A stretch of 64,000 bases of DNA from Aulostomus chinensis (GCA_037954235.1 JBBMOA010000007.1:26404957-26468956), one strand, 5' to 3'; shown: positions 1 through 13,840, counted from the stretch's first letter. Notes: a model not told the origin generated them from the sequence alone. A program made the numbers and translations.

Positions 1-2544
1 TCATCTGTTATTCTAACATGTTGTGTAAACCACTGGATAATTTCAGAGAGCAGCTCATACATGTGTGTTTGTTACTGTTTCAATGTAAAAAGCAAAAAAA
101 ACAACAGCAGTTTAACTGATTTAAGTTTGTATCAAGCTGATCCACAAACTAATTTATGCTTGTGATTGTACTGTTTTTAATTTGCTACAAGAAGCTGACA
201 TATTGGATCCTTCACCTTAACATGATGTTTTTGCTGCTTTCCTCGAGCCGGTTAAGTGTCATTGTGTTCCTCCTAGCAGCACATGACACAGCATGCTCTT
301 TGTCGAGCACTCCGCTGTGCTGGGTGTGACAGATACTCACTATTAGTCAAATATCAACAAGCGCTTTAATGTACAAGGCTAATTGCAGGCAGTAAAAGGA
401 GGGGGAAAAAAAAACATTACTTAGCATAGATGGTGCCGAAAGGAAGAAAACCACTTCACAAAAAAACTAATGAACCGCGAGTAAACAATGTTCTTCACAC
501 CTTCCACCCTCTAACGCTGTTGCACAACCATTCTCCATCTCTAGCTCTACCTTTTATTGTGTTTTTAAACAAGGTTATTGTTCTCGCCATTATTCAAACA
601 GAATTCGAGAAAAGACTGAACTTTGCCTCCAATGATGCTGAGTCATTTAAAGACAGGAAAGTTTCAAGACTGAAATGACAACAGAAGCTACAAATACGTA
701 GAGACACTTTTACTTGGAGGCCTTATATACAGTAGAAATACCTTAGATGTATACGTATGGATGCTGCCTGTGAGGTTTTACGGGGAATGATATTTCCCAT
801 CTGTGAATGTGTTTTCACCTTTAACCTTGATTGTTACAATCACGTGTGGATTTGATACCAACATGTTCTTGTTATCGTCTTCATGTCTTCACGTAATCCT
901 TTAAACAAAGGTCAAATTAAGCCACTGTCCTGATAGGAATTCAAGCTAACCCTTTCCTATGTCAGGTAACGGAAAAAAAAACTAAAAACAGATGAACTTT
1001 TTTTTTTTTTTTACAAATTAAACATATCATTAAGTTGCTGAAGATATTTGTCAAATAATAATGTTGCTGTATGTGTGACCGTAAGTAAGGACTACAATAA
1101 AATTGCTCACACATTCATAAAGTCTGATAAAACGCTGTCTTCGTTGCACAGGCTAATACTCATGAATATAAGTCGCTGCGTATTTGTTTTATAATGTTCA
1201 ACTTAAAATGTAAATTTGCATGTATTTCCATAATAACACATGAAATGACGCCGTAAACATTTATATGCAGTAAGAAAACAGAACATACTAAGTTATACTA
1301 TATTCATACAATGTTAGCCAGCAAGCTACCAAACTTTAGTAAGAAATGTAATTAATAACGTCAAAAATACCTGATGTTATAGTGACACTATAAGTGGCAG
1401 GTGTGGCAATCATAAGGTGAGATAACGTTCAAGGTCTCAGGAACCCAGACAGTCGATTCTGGCAGTGATGTACATGGATGCATGTTTTCTGTTTATTTAC
1501 TTTCATCACTAATTCAACCAAAAATTAATTAACAGCCTCATCAGTCTTATTTCTCACGGATGACAGGACATTCCTAAATTTGGGCTCTGGTAGGGGGTAC
1601 GTTTCTTCTTTATTTATGTTCAAGGACGTGAATAAACCAGCGTTGAAGCTCACCTGGGGTGAACTTTGGAAGGGGAGTACAGCTTTCAGAAACATACTAT
1701 TTTATATTTTCATCTGATCAGCGATGCACAATCTGTGTCTCCCTCTGATTTCTGTCTGCCTATGGCAACATCACTTTCTCCCACGCTCTCTTTGGGTTAA
1801 ACAACGTCACGGAAAGGGAAATAATTCCAGCGTCAACAGGGACTCTTCTGTTGGTGCTTCAGTCTTCACATCAACGCTTCACAGCAATTATCAACCTACA
1901 TATCCAGTCACTGCTATGATTGAAAAATCTCTTAAGTAACACATTACATTGTTGAAGAGAGAGAAAGGTTGACAGGGTAACAAATCTATTTTTTTCCCCT
2001 CTCACATGAAGACACAATCCAGTCTGTTCCTAAAATAGAGAGCTGTCATGAAAGTCCAAGCGTGCCCCTGGAGTAACTGTGGTCTGTCAGTTTGGAAGTA
2101 GTTCAAAGGAGAGGAGCCAGGTGTACTGCTACCAGGGGGGGATGCCTGCTAGGCCTGCGAGTGTGACAGGCAACCCAAGGCCAGGTGCCTTTGTGAAGTG
2201 ACCTGAACATCAAGCTGTTTCAGCGCAAACACATCTCACCTCACATCACAGCAGATTAGGAACTTCCACAGAAGCTCTCAAAGCTCTTCAATATTTGCAA
2301 AAATATTCATCAGTTAATCGTCATATACAGTGGGTATATTTAATGCATGAAGCTATCAGACAGAGATACATTACTGAGTAGCTCATTACATTTCTTGCTA
2401 CATTCAATCATCAGACTTATTTGTCTCAGATTGTCTCGACTGTATGAAGGCTGAATTTAAACCAATCAGGCAAAACTACTATTGCTGACAGTTGCATCTA
2501 AATAAAATCCTATTTTTTAAGGATTTGGCAGGAGCTGAGTTTAA
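1..2544. other. Unique AT-rich non-coding stretch
   Basis: I see no exon, RNA gene or recognisable repeat in this stretch. Open frames are short (at most about 80 codons), with no protein-like composition or splice context. A T-run lies at 998-1012. The rest is ordinary AT-rich vertebrate intergenic or intronic sequence. Confidence 0.6.
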
Positions 2545-2661
2545 GGTGGAACCCCGCCTCTCACCCGAAGTCAGCTGGGATAGGCTCCAGGCCCCCCCAA
2601 AAACCCTTAACGGATACGTGGTATAGAAAATGGGTGGATGGATGGATGGATGGATGGATGG
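2545..2661 (+). mobile_element. 5'-truncated SINE tail (V-SINE-like)
   Basis: Only the 3' tail of the SINE family seen complete at 3684 and 44509 is present. It runs through the conserved CCCGCCTCTCACC block, a GTCAGCTGGGATAGGCTCCA-type block and an AACGGATA block, and ends in a perfect (GGAT)n run at about 2637-2661. The tRNA-like head and central domain are missing. That is typical of a 5'-truncated retroposition product. No target-site duplication is evident. Confidence 0.75.
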
Positions 2662-3674
2662 AGTCCACGTGAAGTTGTAAAAAGAATGTTGTGGCCTCTG
2701 TAAATCATCCTGATCATATTCTGGATCTGTGTGTCAGACCTCCCGTCTTTTAGTTGGTTGAGAAAGTGTAGGATTGTGTTTTGATGTAGGTTCATATTCT
2801 GTTTGGATGTGGCCTCCTCGGTTGTGCTTTCTAGATTTATTTTTGGAGTCATACAACCAATAAATTTCCTTCCGTCTGTTGACCTTCAGCATAGAAGTAC
2901 AAGTGCTACCCATAAACATAAAATCTATTTTAGCTTCTTATATTTTATGACTAGCAAGTCACAAGACATGAAAAGTGATAATCACCCTTATTTTGTGATT
3001 AGCACTACTCACACAGTAAAAAAAAAAAACCTGCTGCAAGCAATGAATAAGATATTAAATTATATGACGACTGAAGCTCAAAATCACTGGGCTGAAAACA
3101 AATATTTGGTTTGAAGTAGGGACAGACATGATATTTTCGAGGAGAATTTGTATTCTGTCTGACTACTCTGCTGATCATCCATTCAACAAGTAAATAGGTT
3201 GTCAATATTATACAATACATACTGAAGAAATGATGAAAAAAAAGCTCTTTGATCGATTCTGTGCAGTCATGAAGTCCATGGAATCAGGCTTGAGTGATTA
3301 GGAAATAATCATAGTGTGTATCCCCAGATTGAAACAGCTGAATGTGCTGCAGCGGGCCTTGTGATAACCACCCACGAAGTCCTGGCCTGACTCTAATTGC
3401 ATTTTCAAGTCAAAGGCATCAGATCAATGACTGTCTGCAGCCTTTTGCTGTGTCCTTCACCCAGAAATACACCAAGGAGGCAGATAACAGTGAGATAGAA
3501 TCAGTTAGGTCGAGGATGTCCCCACACTGCCATTTGTATCAGTCGCGTGGCGCCATAATGAAACCTGCCGATGGAAATTTCATTAGAGCGCAAGAACTCA
3601 CTGCTCAGTATGCACACAGACCAGTTCACTTCATATTCTAACAGCAACTAATTATTCACACATTTACTCTACAC
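2662..3674. other. Non-coding; right part enhancer-like (about 3330-3645)
   Basis: No gene was found. About 3330-3645 is a less AT-rich unique block. It contains a TAATTGC homeodomain-type core near 3394 and a GGAAATTTCATTAGAG segment near 3574. It is open for 99 codons in one + frame (3342-3641), but the translation resembles no family I know. Such blocks in fish gene deserts are often conserved non-coding elements. I cannot test conservation here. Confidence 0.3.
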
Positions 3675-3683
3675 TATCATGCT

Positions 3684-4069
3684 GTCAGGGTGGTGCAGTG
3701 GTCAGCACTTTCGCCTCACAGCAAGAAGGTTCTGGGTTCAAGTCCCGGCTCCCGCACGGGGTCTTTCTGTGTGAGTCTTCATGTTCTCCCTGTGCCTACG
3801 TGGGTTCTCTCTGGTACTCCAGCTTCCTCCCACAGTCCAAAGACATCAAGAGGGGACGAGGCTGATTGATACTCTAAATTGACCGTAGGTGTGACTGTGA
3901 GTGTGAATGGTTGTCTGTCTCTGTGTGTTGGCCCTGTGATGGACTGGTGACCTGTCCAGGGTGAACCCTGTCTTTCACCCAAAAGCCACTGGGCAGCCCC
4001 CCTTCAACCCTTAACAGGATAAGAGGTAGAAAATGGATGGATGGATGAATGAGTAGATGGATGGATGGA
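3684..4069 (+). mobile_element. Full-length tRNA-headed SINE (V-SINE/DANA-Mermaid-like)
   Basis: The head carries an A-box-like GGTGCAGTGGTCAGCA and a B box GGGTTCAAGTCCC, followed by the CCTCACAGCAAGAAGG segment. The central domain has TTTCTGTGTGAGTCTTCATG, then CTCCCACAGTCCAAAGACAT. The LINE-like tail (GACCTGTCCAGGGTGAACCC onward) ends in GGAT/GATG repeats. A 9-bp target-site duplication with one mismatch flanks it: TATCATGCT at 3675-3683 and TATCGTGCT at 4070-4078. The V-SINE assignment rests on recalled similarity to zebrafish DANA. The tRNA-like part is a SINE promoter, not a working tRNA gene. Confidence 0.88.
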
Positions 4070-4078
4070 TATCGTGCT

Positions 4079-7028
4079 ATTAGTCATGCATTCACTGGCT
4101 GTGTGTTTACTTGATTAATTCACACTGGCTCCAATTATTATCATGGGTGTCGACTGAAGAACTGTCATATTTTATGTGGCATAAAACAAAAATGAGAGCA
4201 TCCTAAATATGAGATCACCAGTCTGAAGAATCTTTTTTTAGAAATTTTAAGTTCTCAAAATCTAGTACAAAGTATTTTGGTTTGCACAGATGTGAACAAC
4301 TCCTGCACATCCCTAAGTCTCAGTTGGAGTACAACAATACCCATATTTTTAATGGGTTTATTAAAAATGTATGAGAGCACATCAAGTCTCAAGATGTTAA
4401 TCGTGACCACTGAGCCTGATGCTGCCTTGTATGCGATCTCTCCAGAGTGCAATGTCAAACTAATTGCTTGAACGACACACTTCTTTAAATTGCTCTCAAA
4501 TCTCCTGCTGATGTTTCAGATTCACATAATTTCAGCTCAACATGTCATCATGCCATAGCAATAAATTATCGTGTAACCTCATTAGCATTAGAGAAGTTGT
4601 AAACTCATAAAACAACGAGGATAACCATTGTCAGTGAAAGATAAACAAGGCATCTGACTCTTTGGGACCACCAGTTCACTACTTAGTGGATACACTAAGT
4701 GTTATTTGCACCTGAGGCCTCAGTACTCAGCTCCTGAATCGAAATATCATCAGGTTTCACTCATGCTATTTAGACAGGAGTGCAAGGGCCTGCTCATGGC
4801 TGCTTGCAGCTTCACAGCTCAAGCACTAAAGTTGCGGGGCCAAAAGTTCACCTTGGCCGAGGTGAGCGCTTCCTAGTTCCACCTAGCTGTGACAACGCTG
4901 TCACTGAGGATAAATGAATCAACGCGAATGTTCTGACGTCTCAACCCGGCTGTCGATTACGTGGCTTACATCAACAATGAATGAGCCTGCAGACATCGGT
5001 TGGGTAAAGCTGCTTTCATTCCAGTCAAACTCACATGCAAATACATTTTCTGTAAATTGCAATATGCTTAATTTCTAGGAACCATCAATACACCCTACTT
5101 TCTATTTAAAAGACATCCTCAAAGAAATGTGGAAAAACCTAATTTAATGGTGCACAAAAGGGGCTGTCTACCATCTTTCTTGTTTCCTTCTTTCATATTC
5201 AGACAGTGAAGAAGCTGAGGCAGCATCATGAGAGAAAGCTTAAGTACACTTTCACTGACCGCAGTAAGAGAGACGTCTGACTCAGGCACAGAAAGAGCTT
5301 TGGTCATCTAAACCTGCAGAAATACCATTGAGCAGAACCTCCCACATGCATTTAGAACCCAAACATTCATCAAAAGTTGTTGGACAGTATAAAGGATGAA
5401 CTGACTTTCACTTAAGTCACATTTGAGAATGAAATGATTTGATTTTAAAAAGGTATTCTTGCAGTTTTTATATGGGAAATGGAAAACGAAAGACATAGAG
5501 TGAAATTAACCAGAACAGTAGGGTTTTGTTGGTGATGGTGATTAATTACCCGCTGCAGAACCTCCGCCATTCGATAACAGCACTCGATGACCAGGGGTTT
5601 CGATGCCTTTAGCTGAGCTGAGCAGAAACAGCTCAACTAAAACTAAAGGAAAGTTAGACAGTTACAGTCACAGCCGCTTGATTAAAACCTACCTGTGTTT
5701 AATTTTAAATCCTCGAGAGTAAACAACATACACGCTTTGTTTGTGTCTGAGTGTTCATTGGGTGTGTTTTCATCCATGTGATTGCTTGTGTGTGCATAAG
5801 TCTAAATAAATAAAAAAAACATTTCCCCCCCTCTTCTTCACGCTTGTTTACTTCCTCTGCTTTTTTGAGATCCGGAGGTGAGGAGTGTTAATGAGAGTGC
5901 ACCAACCCTTGCCACCCGATAGCAAATACCTCTCCACTAAACCCATCAATACTGCGATAGCAGGTGTGTGCAGATTTGCAAGTAATTATGCCCTCTGGAT
6001 GTTCCTGAATCTGCCCTCAGTCCCCCAACCTACCATCCCTCCAACCTAACCCTGCGTTGCCCGTTCTCTGGCTCCCTTCAGGAGGAAGACTAAAGCCACT
6101 GAGAGCCCTGGTATGAGGGTTGAACCAATTAGAGGAAGAAATACACAGCACAGGAGACTGCTCTTAGATCAGCCAAGCAAAGACAGAGCAAGACATTGTT
6201 TTTCAGCTCTCATACAGAAGTTTACCTGTGTGTGTCAGCTTGAAAAGAAAAGGCCACTCTCTACTCACAGCTTGTAAAGAAGATTGTTGTTGTTTCATGT
6301 TCTATTGAACCTGGATAACAAGGAACCATAATGACATAAGAGCCGTCTGTTTCTGGTTCTGTGCTGGTAGAAAGACAACTGCAGGTTTAATGAGGCCAGA
6401 GAGGTTTCTTATGCACAATTTTTCCATTCATTATTCTACAAATGTCCAGCAACACCAGGGACCAGTGTGCCCACAATCAGGACTTCAAAACATTTCTTTT
6501 ATTTTCCGTGGGAAATGCAAAATCATAAGGGCTTGCAATTTCAAGACTTCAACACTATCGTCACATTTGTAACTGTATTATTTTTCATTTCAAGACCATT
6601 CCTTCCAAGAAGTCCATTTTATCCATATAAAAAAAAAATCCTTCACTGTGTTTGAATTGAAAACCAAATTAACACAGAGAAAAACCTTAATCTTCATATT
6701 TTTTTTAATTTTTTTTTACCTCAAAGATAGACCCACTCAGACATTGAAGCTAACTCAAACATCCAGATTAAACATCATAATGCTGCTCTGCAGGCAGGCG
6801 CCACCCGTGCCATCTCCATGTAGTCACATCCACAGGTCTGACTGATGTTTGCTGCTCCTGCATCTTTGGCTTGTAGGTGGTAAAAGTACTTCAGTGACAG
6901 TAAAATTCCTTTTGACACAAGAAGCAAGATGTGGGAGTTTTAAAATTTAATATAGCTGTTAAAAATACTGGGTGGCTTCTTTTTCCCATCACTGATACGT
7001 AAATATACACAGAAAATTAAGCCTTATT
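4079..7028. other. Unique non-coding stretch with one possible repeat scrap
   Basis: No exon is recognisable. A scrap at 4836-4880 (GGGGCCAAAA, then CTTGGCCGAGG and GAGCGC) resembles the end of the GGGCCAAGG-type fish repeat seen at 23863. About 5870-6180 is a unique block of more even composition (TTGCAAGTAATTATGCCC near 5975) that could be regulatory. Everything else is AT-rich with short open frames. Confidence 0.5.
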
Positions 7029-7029
7029 T

Positions 7030-7072
<43 letters not shown>
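7029..7072. repeat. A-run joined to (TA)n microsatellite
   Basis: About 16 A residues run directly into about 14 TA units. It may mark the A-tail of an old retroposed insert, but no element body was recognised on either side. Confidence 0.9.
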
Positions 7073-7074
<2 letters not shown>

Positions 7075-10020
7075 TATATGAAAACAGTTTCAAATTCCCA
7101 GACTTCTCACTCAAAACATTTGCTTTTGTAGCCGTAAAAATGATTCTTGGCTCATGATTATGTGGGTTATGCAAGAGTAATAGTGCATTTACTTTTCTTA
7201 TAAGTATGAATAATAACAGCTTGAAAAGTTTGAGAAACAAACTAAATTAATGTCTCATGACTAAACACCTTCTGCTTGTTCCTACTAGCATCAGGCAAGT
7301 TTAGTGAAATGTTCCATCAACCCATTAGTATGCCCAGTGGGACATTTTTTTGTCCTGACAGAGAGGTGAGAAAAGATTCCTGATGGCGTTGAGAAAGGTG
7401 TAGTGCTGGTGACAAAGTGGTATTTCGACCATCCCTGGCAGGTTGTGACAGATGTGTTAAGCCTTGCAGGCAATTGAAAATGAGAGAATTGACCATTTTC
7501 TTTCTTGTTTTCTTTTGGGAGGTTCTGAGTTTGATAGGCTTAGAAAAGAAACAGAATCAGAAAGAAAGAAGAGTTTAAGTAAAAGACAGCCAGCAAGTGA
7601 GAGCAAACGTGATCAGTAACCTCCTTTCTGCTCTTCCCGCTGTGTAATCAACGTGACATTGCAGGTGGAAAGCTCTGGGAACTTTCTCTGCCAACAGACC
7701 TCGGGGCAAGCTGCAGGGATCGCTGGCTGACAGAGAAGCCCCAGCTCAGGGACTTGTGATGTTCTCGCTCAGTCCATATCAGTCTCACACAGTCCGCTGC
7801 ATGAACCCAGCTTCTCCACCATCCCTCGGATTACTTCCAATAAACAGAATTTCTAGTCAGCGCTATCACATTCTGGGAGAGAATGTCACTTCTGTCATAT
7901 CAAATGTACACAACTGCAGTCTGGGCATTCTTCCTGTATTCTCTTGAATTTTAAGAGTGTACATGGGTATATTTACATCTTGCCTCAGATATTTGATACA
8001 TTTGTGAGCTCTTTTCTGAAGACAGCCACTGAAAAGCTGCAAATCCTGCTTATTCATCTGCAAAGCATATGCTCTTATTTATGTACACATTTATTTACAG
8101 ACGGGTGAGGAATTCGAGTAAACCTGGAGAAACTAAACAAAAACATTATGTGCTTCACCCAGCACCGTCTTTTTCAGTCATTATAAGCTGTAAATTTGAG
8201 TTAGGGACCAAGTTATAATTTGTATAAGGTTTAAACAGTTGATATGAATGGTATTGGAGGTTACATGGAAAATACCGAAGTAAAAACCATTGTATCTGAG
8301 AATAATCCATTTCTGAAATCAAACGACCAACATTTTGTTTGATTAATGAGGAAAATCAATCCAGGCATTAAACAGATAAAAAGAAAATCTGTGTGAAGGT
8401 CAGAAAACCTAACATGGCTGCCACAGAACATTAGTAAGAGAAAAAAAAAAAAACACACCGAGAACATGATGTGTTTTGAAGTGTGAACATGAACCGTCAA
8501 TGGTGGTGGTCCAGTCAATCTATTATTATTGTTATCGTTGTATTAAATTTCTTTGCAATTAAAACAGATTCAAGCCGTTCAAAACCTAAGCTCTTAAACA
8601 GTGAAAATAATTGAAATAGTAACCAAAAAAATAATCTGCACGACAAAAGTGAGACTCAGAGTAACTCTTAGTTTTGCTGCCTGATATTTCCACAGCCATC
8701 ACTTTCTTGGACCTGCAGCAGCGGTCAGGATCATCCGAGCTCCTCGGAGCCTGACTGCAGCATTTTGTCACTGAGGTCACACGCAGTCTTTGAAAACACC
8801 CTCGACTGTAATGTGAAGCATAAAGTGGTAGCCATTATGTTTTCAACCACATATACAGAGCATCATTCTTTGCAAATAGAAAATCTCACCAAAGTACTCA
8901 ACACATCTTGATATACTGCCAGCCGAGATATGAAAACAAATTGATCGATCTGAAGCAGAAAGAGGAGGAGGCGTGAATTAAATCTGCTCCTTGCAGGTTT
9001 AGACGGTGTTTCCACTGCTCCCGAAAGCAGCGTTGGTCTCTAAAATCTGTCATTTGTTTGCTAATTTGAAGGCTGTATTACTTGACTGATTTTTATACAA
9101 CGCACTGACTAAAGTAGCCATTACAATGCACAAGCTATCTGCAGCACTAATTCAGATTAGATGCAGCATAGAGTCTATATTGGCTACAAGACTCAGCCGT
9201 TAGGTTCTGCATGTCTCATTAGTATTCACTAGCATTGCTGCCCTGAAAATGTATCTGCCAGTGTGTAGCACACATGATTAGAAGCCAATAAATGGGAGGG
9301 GAGATGTCCTGCATACTGTTTATTTGACGATCTGAATTACTGAACTTATTCTCACACAGACTTCTTACATGATGGCACCAATAAAAATATAGCACACAGG
9401 AAGTAAACCAGATTTCCTCTCTTACCTCTACAGCCTCATTACCCCCAACTGAATGTAACATTGAGTGAATGTCAATGTCTCGTTGCACATTGAACTCACT
9501 CCAGTGCCGCTGCACTGAAACTGTTCCAGACTGCAGACAGACAGTCAGATGAGGTTTGTGGTGCAGTTGTCAACATCCTGCTCTTTTGCTGCTGCTTTTT
9601 AGATCTTGACTTGTAGGGTGTCAGATGCCTGGCAGATGTCCATCTGTAGCAGTTTGTCAGCTACCTCTTAGCCCCCATTGGATGTGACACAGGGTGTCAC
9701 ATTTGCGGATTTTAACAACACATCCTGCCTTTTTTTTCTTCTTCCTTTTTTCCGTTTTGTTTTTTTAACGCCAAAGGTCGCAAGTGATGTTCGTGCCAAA
9801 ACCCCTGCCAGTTTCTGTATCCGTGTCGACATATCCTCACTGATGTCTCTGCACCAGACACAAAGCAGCAACGACAGAGAACAACCAGCTTCCCGGATTC
9901 TCTGGGGAAGCCTGGTTGTTGATGTGTATCTCATAGGTGCCAGATTATGGGGGTAAAGAGGAGAAGCAACATTTTCAGATGACATTCGGTTTGAATTAGT
10001 GTGCATAATGCTGGTGTAAG
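7073..10020. other. Unique non-coding stretch
   Basis: No gene was recognised. About 9200-9450 (around GCCAATAAATGGGAGGGG near 9283) has the even composition of a candidate conserved element and is open on the minus strand for 98 codons, with no known domain. A pyrimidine-rich run lies at about 9727-9752. Confidence 0.5.
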
Positions 10021-10368
10021 TGTCATGAACATGGATTAAAGTTTATGATTGTTTATGACTGTTGTCATGGCACCCTATTATGTCTTTATGAAGCGCCCAG
10101 ACTCAGCCACTTTATTTGAAGTAAGGGTAATTAATTATGCATGACACTGTCATAAAAGCATTTGCGAGTAATAACAGTTTATTACGGTATTTAAAGCCTG
10201 TCATGACATATTTATGACAGCTTATATTCCTGTTGCTGGTGTCAAGTTTTTATTATGGACCTCCAGAGTGATGTCAGCCTCACACTGAGGTGACAATAAT
10301 GACATGTAACGACAGTAAATAAGTTTTTTGTGACGTTTAAATGACTCTAATGACATAGTTATGACCTC
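10021..10368. repeat. TGTCATGA-rich decayed dispersed repeat
   Basis: The segment is saturated with TGTCATGA, TTATGACAG, GTCATAAAAG and GACATTTATGAC-like motifs on both strands, for example TGTCATGACATATTTATGAC at about 10200-10219. This matches a recalled type of abundant fish repeat built from short TGTCATGACA palindromes. I cannot assign a superfamily, and the ends are approximate. Confidence 0.5.
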
Positions 10369-13300
10369 CCTATACACACACTGCTTCCAAAAACAGCAGT
10401 ATCATTTCATACATGGATATAAAATTGCAGGTTATACTGAACTTGTTTTTAATTGCCACCGGTATTTAGTAGGACTGGCACCTGCACCGGTTCACAAACA
10501 TGCTAAGAACTGCTGGCTGAGTGATGCGTGTTTCAGAATTACACATTCTAAAATAAACCGAGGTCTTACCCGATAGTTTTTTTTTTCATTTTTTTTATGC
10601 TAACATTTAATCAGGGCTGTTATACTTTAGAACAGACCAGAAGTTAATCAAAGCTTTTTATTGTTTATAGCTGTTAGCAGTGGTCATTGCTTGCCGAACA
10701 GAAGCTTGTGGTGCATTCACAGCCTTGAATCATTGCTGTAAATGAGGGGGACTTGTGGATGCAAACAGACATCTGCTCCATCCCAGTCAACCCGTCTCCT
10801 AACCTGGACTTTCTCACGATATAGTGAGATTAAAAAAAAAAGAAAAGAAACATTGAATAAGTTTAAACATTCAGGTTGAAAGCAGCTCATGCAGACACCA
10901 CTGCTAGATCTTAACCCAGATCTTAAGTGTAAGTTGCACTTGGGGCTAATAATCGCTGCCATTTGAAGAGAAAGAAGGTCATTATTTGACAAAGTTTCCT
11001 GATGCTGTTTGGTTTTCCTGCTCTGTGACGGTCAACAAGTACAATCCAGCCATACCAGGTTACTGATTAATTTTAATGAGCACTATATTTTCTTAGACTG
11101 CCATGTTAAATTTGATTTTGTCTGGCTCTGGGTCACAGCATGATATTAACTGGCAGAATGTCCGACCTTAAAAAAACGACTGCTTCTTTAATGATGTTTT
11201 GAGCTTACAGCCTCTATCAGTTCTTTCTCTGTGCGTGGGTCCATGACAGTGACCCAGATTAGAGTGAAGCGCAAGCATCACGTATGTCTGTTAGTGGCGA
11301 TGTTCAGCTGTCTGAGACTGTCTTTAGCTACTTTTAACATTAAGGTCATCAGGTACAATTTTTTTAAAATGTTGTTTATTTTACACGTTCTCAAAAATGA
11401 CCAACGACCAGAACCGAAACAAAACAAAGAAACGGTCCGCAAACGAAACACAATGCACAGCAACCAACAGAGAACAAAAACCAACCAACCAACCAACCAA
11501 GTTCTCTCACAAATATGAGCTCAAATTTTCCCTGCTTTTCAATTATTAAGATGCTTTTGCCCCCGTGGTTGAGTAAGTGTTGTAGCTTCAGATCAGATAA
11601 ATCTAACTGTGTGAGAAGAAGTTAAAAAAAACAAGCAGTGTAGCTTTTTGAGGTAATGTGAAGGAATCGTGTAGGGGAGTAGAACTCTGGAAATGAAAGC
11701 TGATGGCCAGTCTCTCCTCATTATTTCTCTCTCAGTTCCTTGCCTATTCTTTGGTGTTCTTTCCAATTGTGAGTCACTGAACATTTAATTTGTTAAACTC
11801 TTGAAGTAAGTACTCTTGAGCCCTAACTTTCCTGTAACTGTCCAGAAGGCTTCACCAGCAACGATGTCCCCCAGAGACTTAAACTGCCTTCATAGACGAA
11901 ATGGAGTTTTAGCTTAAGATGTTAAAATTCAAACAACCTTCAGACTCCCACATATCTATATATCAAACATTTAGATGGATCAATAAATTGTTGATTCCAA
12001 AAAGAAACAATCAAACAAAAACCCAACATAAATTTATTTCAAAGCTGTTTTGTAAAGCTTATGGTGTCTACCAGGGGAAGCTTAACTCGGTGTATAAATT
12101 ACATCCACCAGACAGGAAAGGAGAAACAGAATTAATGCTAAAAAAATGGTGCTTTCCTAGAAGGTCACCAGCAGCTTCATCACTGAAAAATGTTATGAAT
12201 GTCACTGCCAGAAAGGTATAACTGCAAATCAAGATGGATATTACTTTCATAGAAAATTTGAAATATAATGACATACCTCTGAGGACTATTCTTCTGTATG
12301 ATAATCGTTTAATTCACAACCTTTTTTTTATTTTCCAAGTTTCAGATCCTAAGTCATGCATTCCCTTTAAAAAAAAACCCAAATTGAGTGGGAATTCAAG
12401 TGGTCTCACTCCAACAACAGTCTTAGAAATTAGCATTAGTAATTGGCTACCACTTTTCTTGTGCTGGAGGAACTACAGTTGGAACCAGAGGTGTTGAGTG
12501 GATTTGTTGATGAGAGGACTTGGTTGCAGAGGAGCTCAGTATCACTCGGAAGCACTCCAGTGACAGCATGGAGTGGAAATGAGTTGTGATTTGCATAAGG
12601 TATTATCATAATACAGGCTCACACAAGTGGATGTATGGTTAGTCCCAGTGGAACACTGTGTTTTTGTAACATCTTTCTTTGGCTCGCCTCAAGGCAGACG
12701 ACGATATTCCTCCTCTCTTGAAGGCTGAGCTGGGAGATGACGGTGTGAGAGTGTGACTGTGCCAGGGTTTATATATGACGTAGCGTGCCTCGAATGACGC
12801 AGTGGCTTGGAAGTGGAAGACTTTGTGTAAATGAGGCTATGATCGAAAGAGGAGAGAAATACCGCCCAATTTTATTCTGTTGAGTCTGTGTTTGCAGGGG
12901 TCTGACTCAGCTTCATGACCCACTTCTCTCGGCGGGTCAGACAAGGGTCGATCAGGCTCATGACAAACTGGGCGGGACGAACTGGGACAACTGGGACTGT
13001 ATTTGTTGGTTTGACTTCAACTGAATTCTACTTCTGTATATCTTTCATTCAGTTTTTAATCTCATTTGCTTCCACTAGCGGCACACATACAGTTGGCGCC
13101 TGTAAACAAACACCATACAATCCCATCACATCACATCATCATTTAGTGGTGAGAACCTGGATCTGAATTTTGACCTGACCAGACACGGTGAAGCTTATGT
13201 GCCTTGAGGAGGCGTTACTTTAAGATTCGTAACAAACACTGTATTTTCTTTTTTGCTGGCTCATTTTTAAAACTGGCTTTGAACATTTTTGTCTTACGAT

Positions 13301-13484
13301 CGTTTGAAATGTGTTTCTCAGTTTCTGACCGTCATTGAATAAGAAGGCGGACAGAAACAAAGGTGGACAGCGGAAAAGGAGATTTAAGTACTATGTTCCT
13401 CATTTGAGTAAATTTGGTGGGGATGTCCGTTGCTGTGGTTCCCAGCAGATCCACGGTGTTAATGACACCCCCACAAAGTTACTG
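10369..13484. other. Unique non-coding stretch
   Basis: No exon was found. It holds an A-rich segment at about 11390-11500 ending in an (AACC)n run at 11481-11500. Three TGACG-type motifs lie near 12736-12800. Those motifs resemble CRE/AP-1 half-sites but nothing else marks a promoter. Confidence 0.5.
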
Positions 13485-13840
13485 CGCAAATGCAGCAATG
13501 TTAGCTAAAAGCAAACAAACAACAGCTCACTTGTTTAGAAATGATGCAGCTTCCAAAGGTAACAATCAAAATCAATATATAAAAAAAAAAAACAAGCACG
13601 ATAAGACATATCAGTACAAGCAAGGAGCAAACTATTAGCGGAGGTGCTAGTTGGGCTGTTCCTGCAGATGCAGCAACACAAAGTCCATACGAGATAGCAG
13701 CTCCTTACGCAGATATGAAGGGCTGAAAACACAACGATCCTACATTTGACGAACACCAATAAAAACATAGTTAAATATCAATTTATCAATTTTAATTTTG
13801 ATTAAAAGTTCCTCTAAACCTTACACACTGTTGCTTTAAC
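13485..13840 (-). mobile_element. Fragment of a dispersed fish repeat (TTAAAG...CAGTGTGTAA end)
   Basis: Read on the minus strand, the element begins GTTAAAGCAACAGTGTGTAAGG at 13840. It continues through TTTTTATTGGTG and a TGCAGCATC-type block to a TTAGCTAACA segment. I recall this arrangement from a high-copy teleost repeat whose end reads close to TTAAAGGAACAGTGTGTAA. The class is unknown, the far end is uncertain, and an A-run at about 13578-13591 interrupts it. Confidence 0.5.

Noticed and set aside
3691..3740. tRNA gene-like A and B boxes (also at 22580, 39915, 44515, and minus strand near 52600)
   Set aside because: They are SINE promoter heads followed by SINE bodies. No closed cloverleaf with acceptor stem and terminator was seen.
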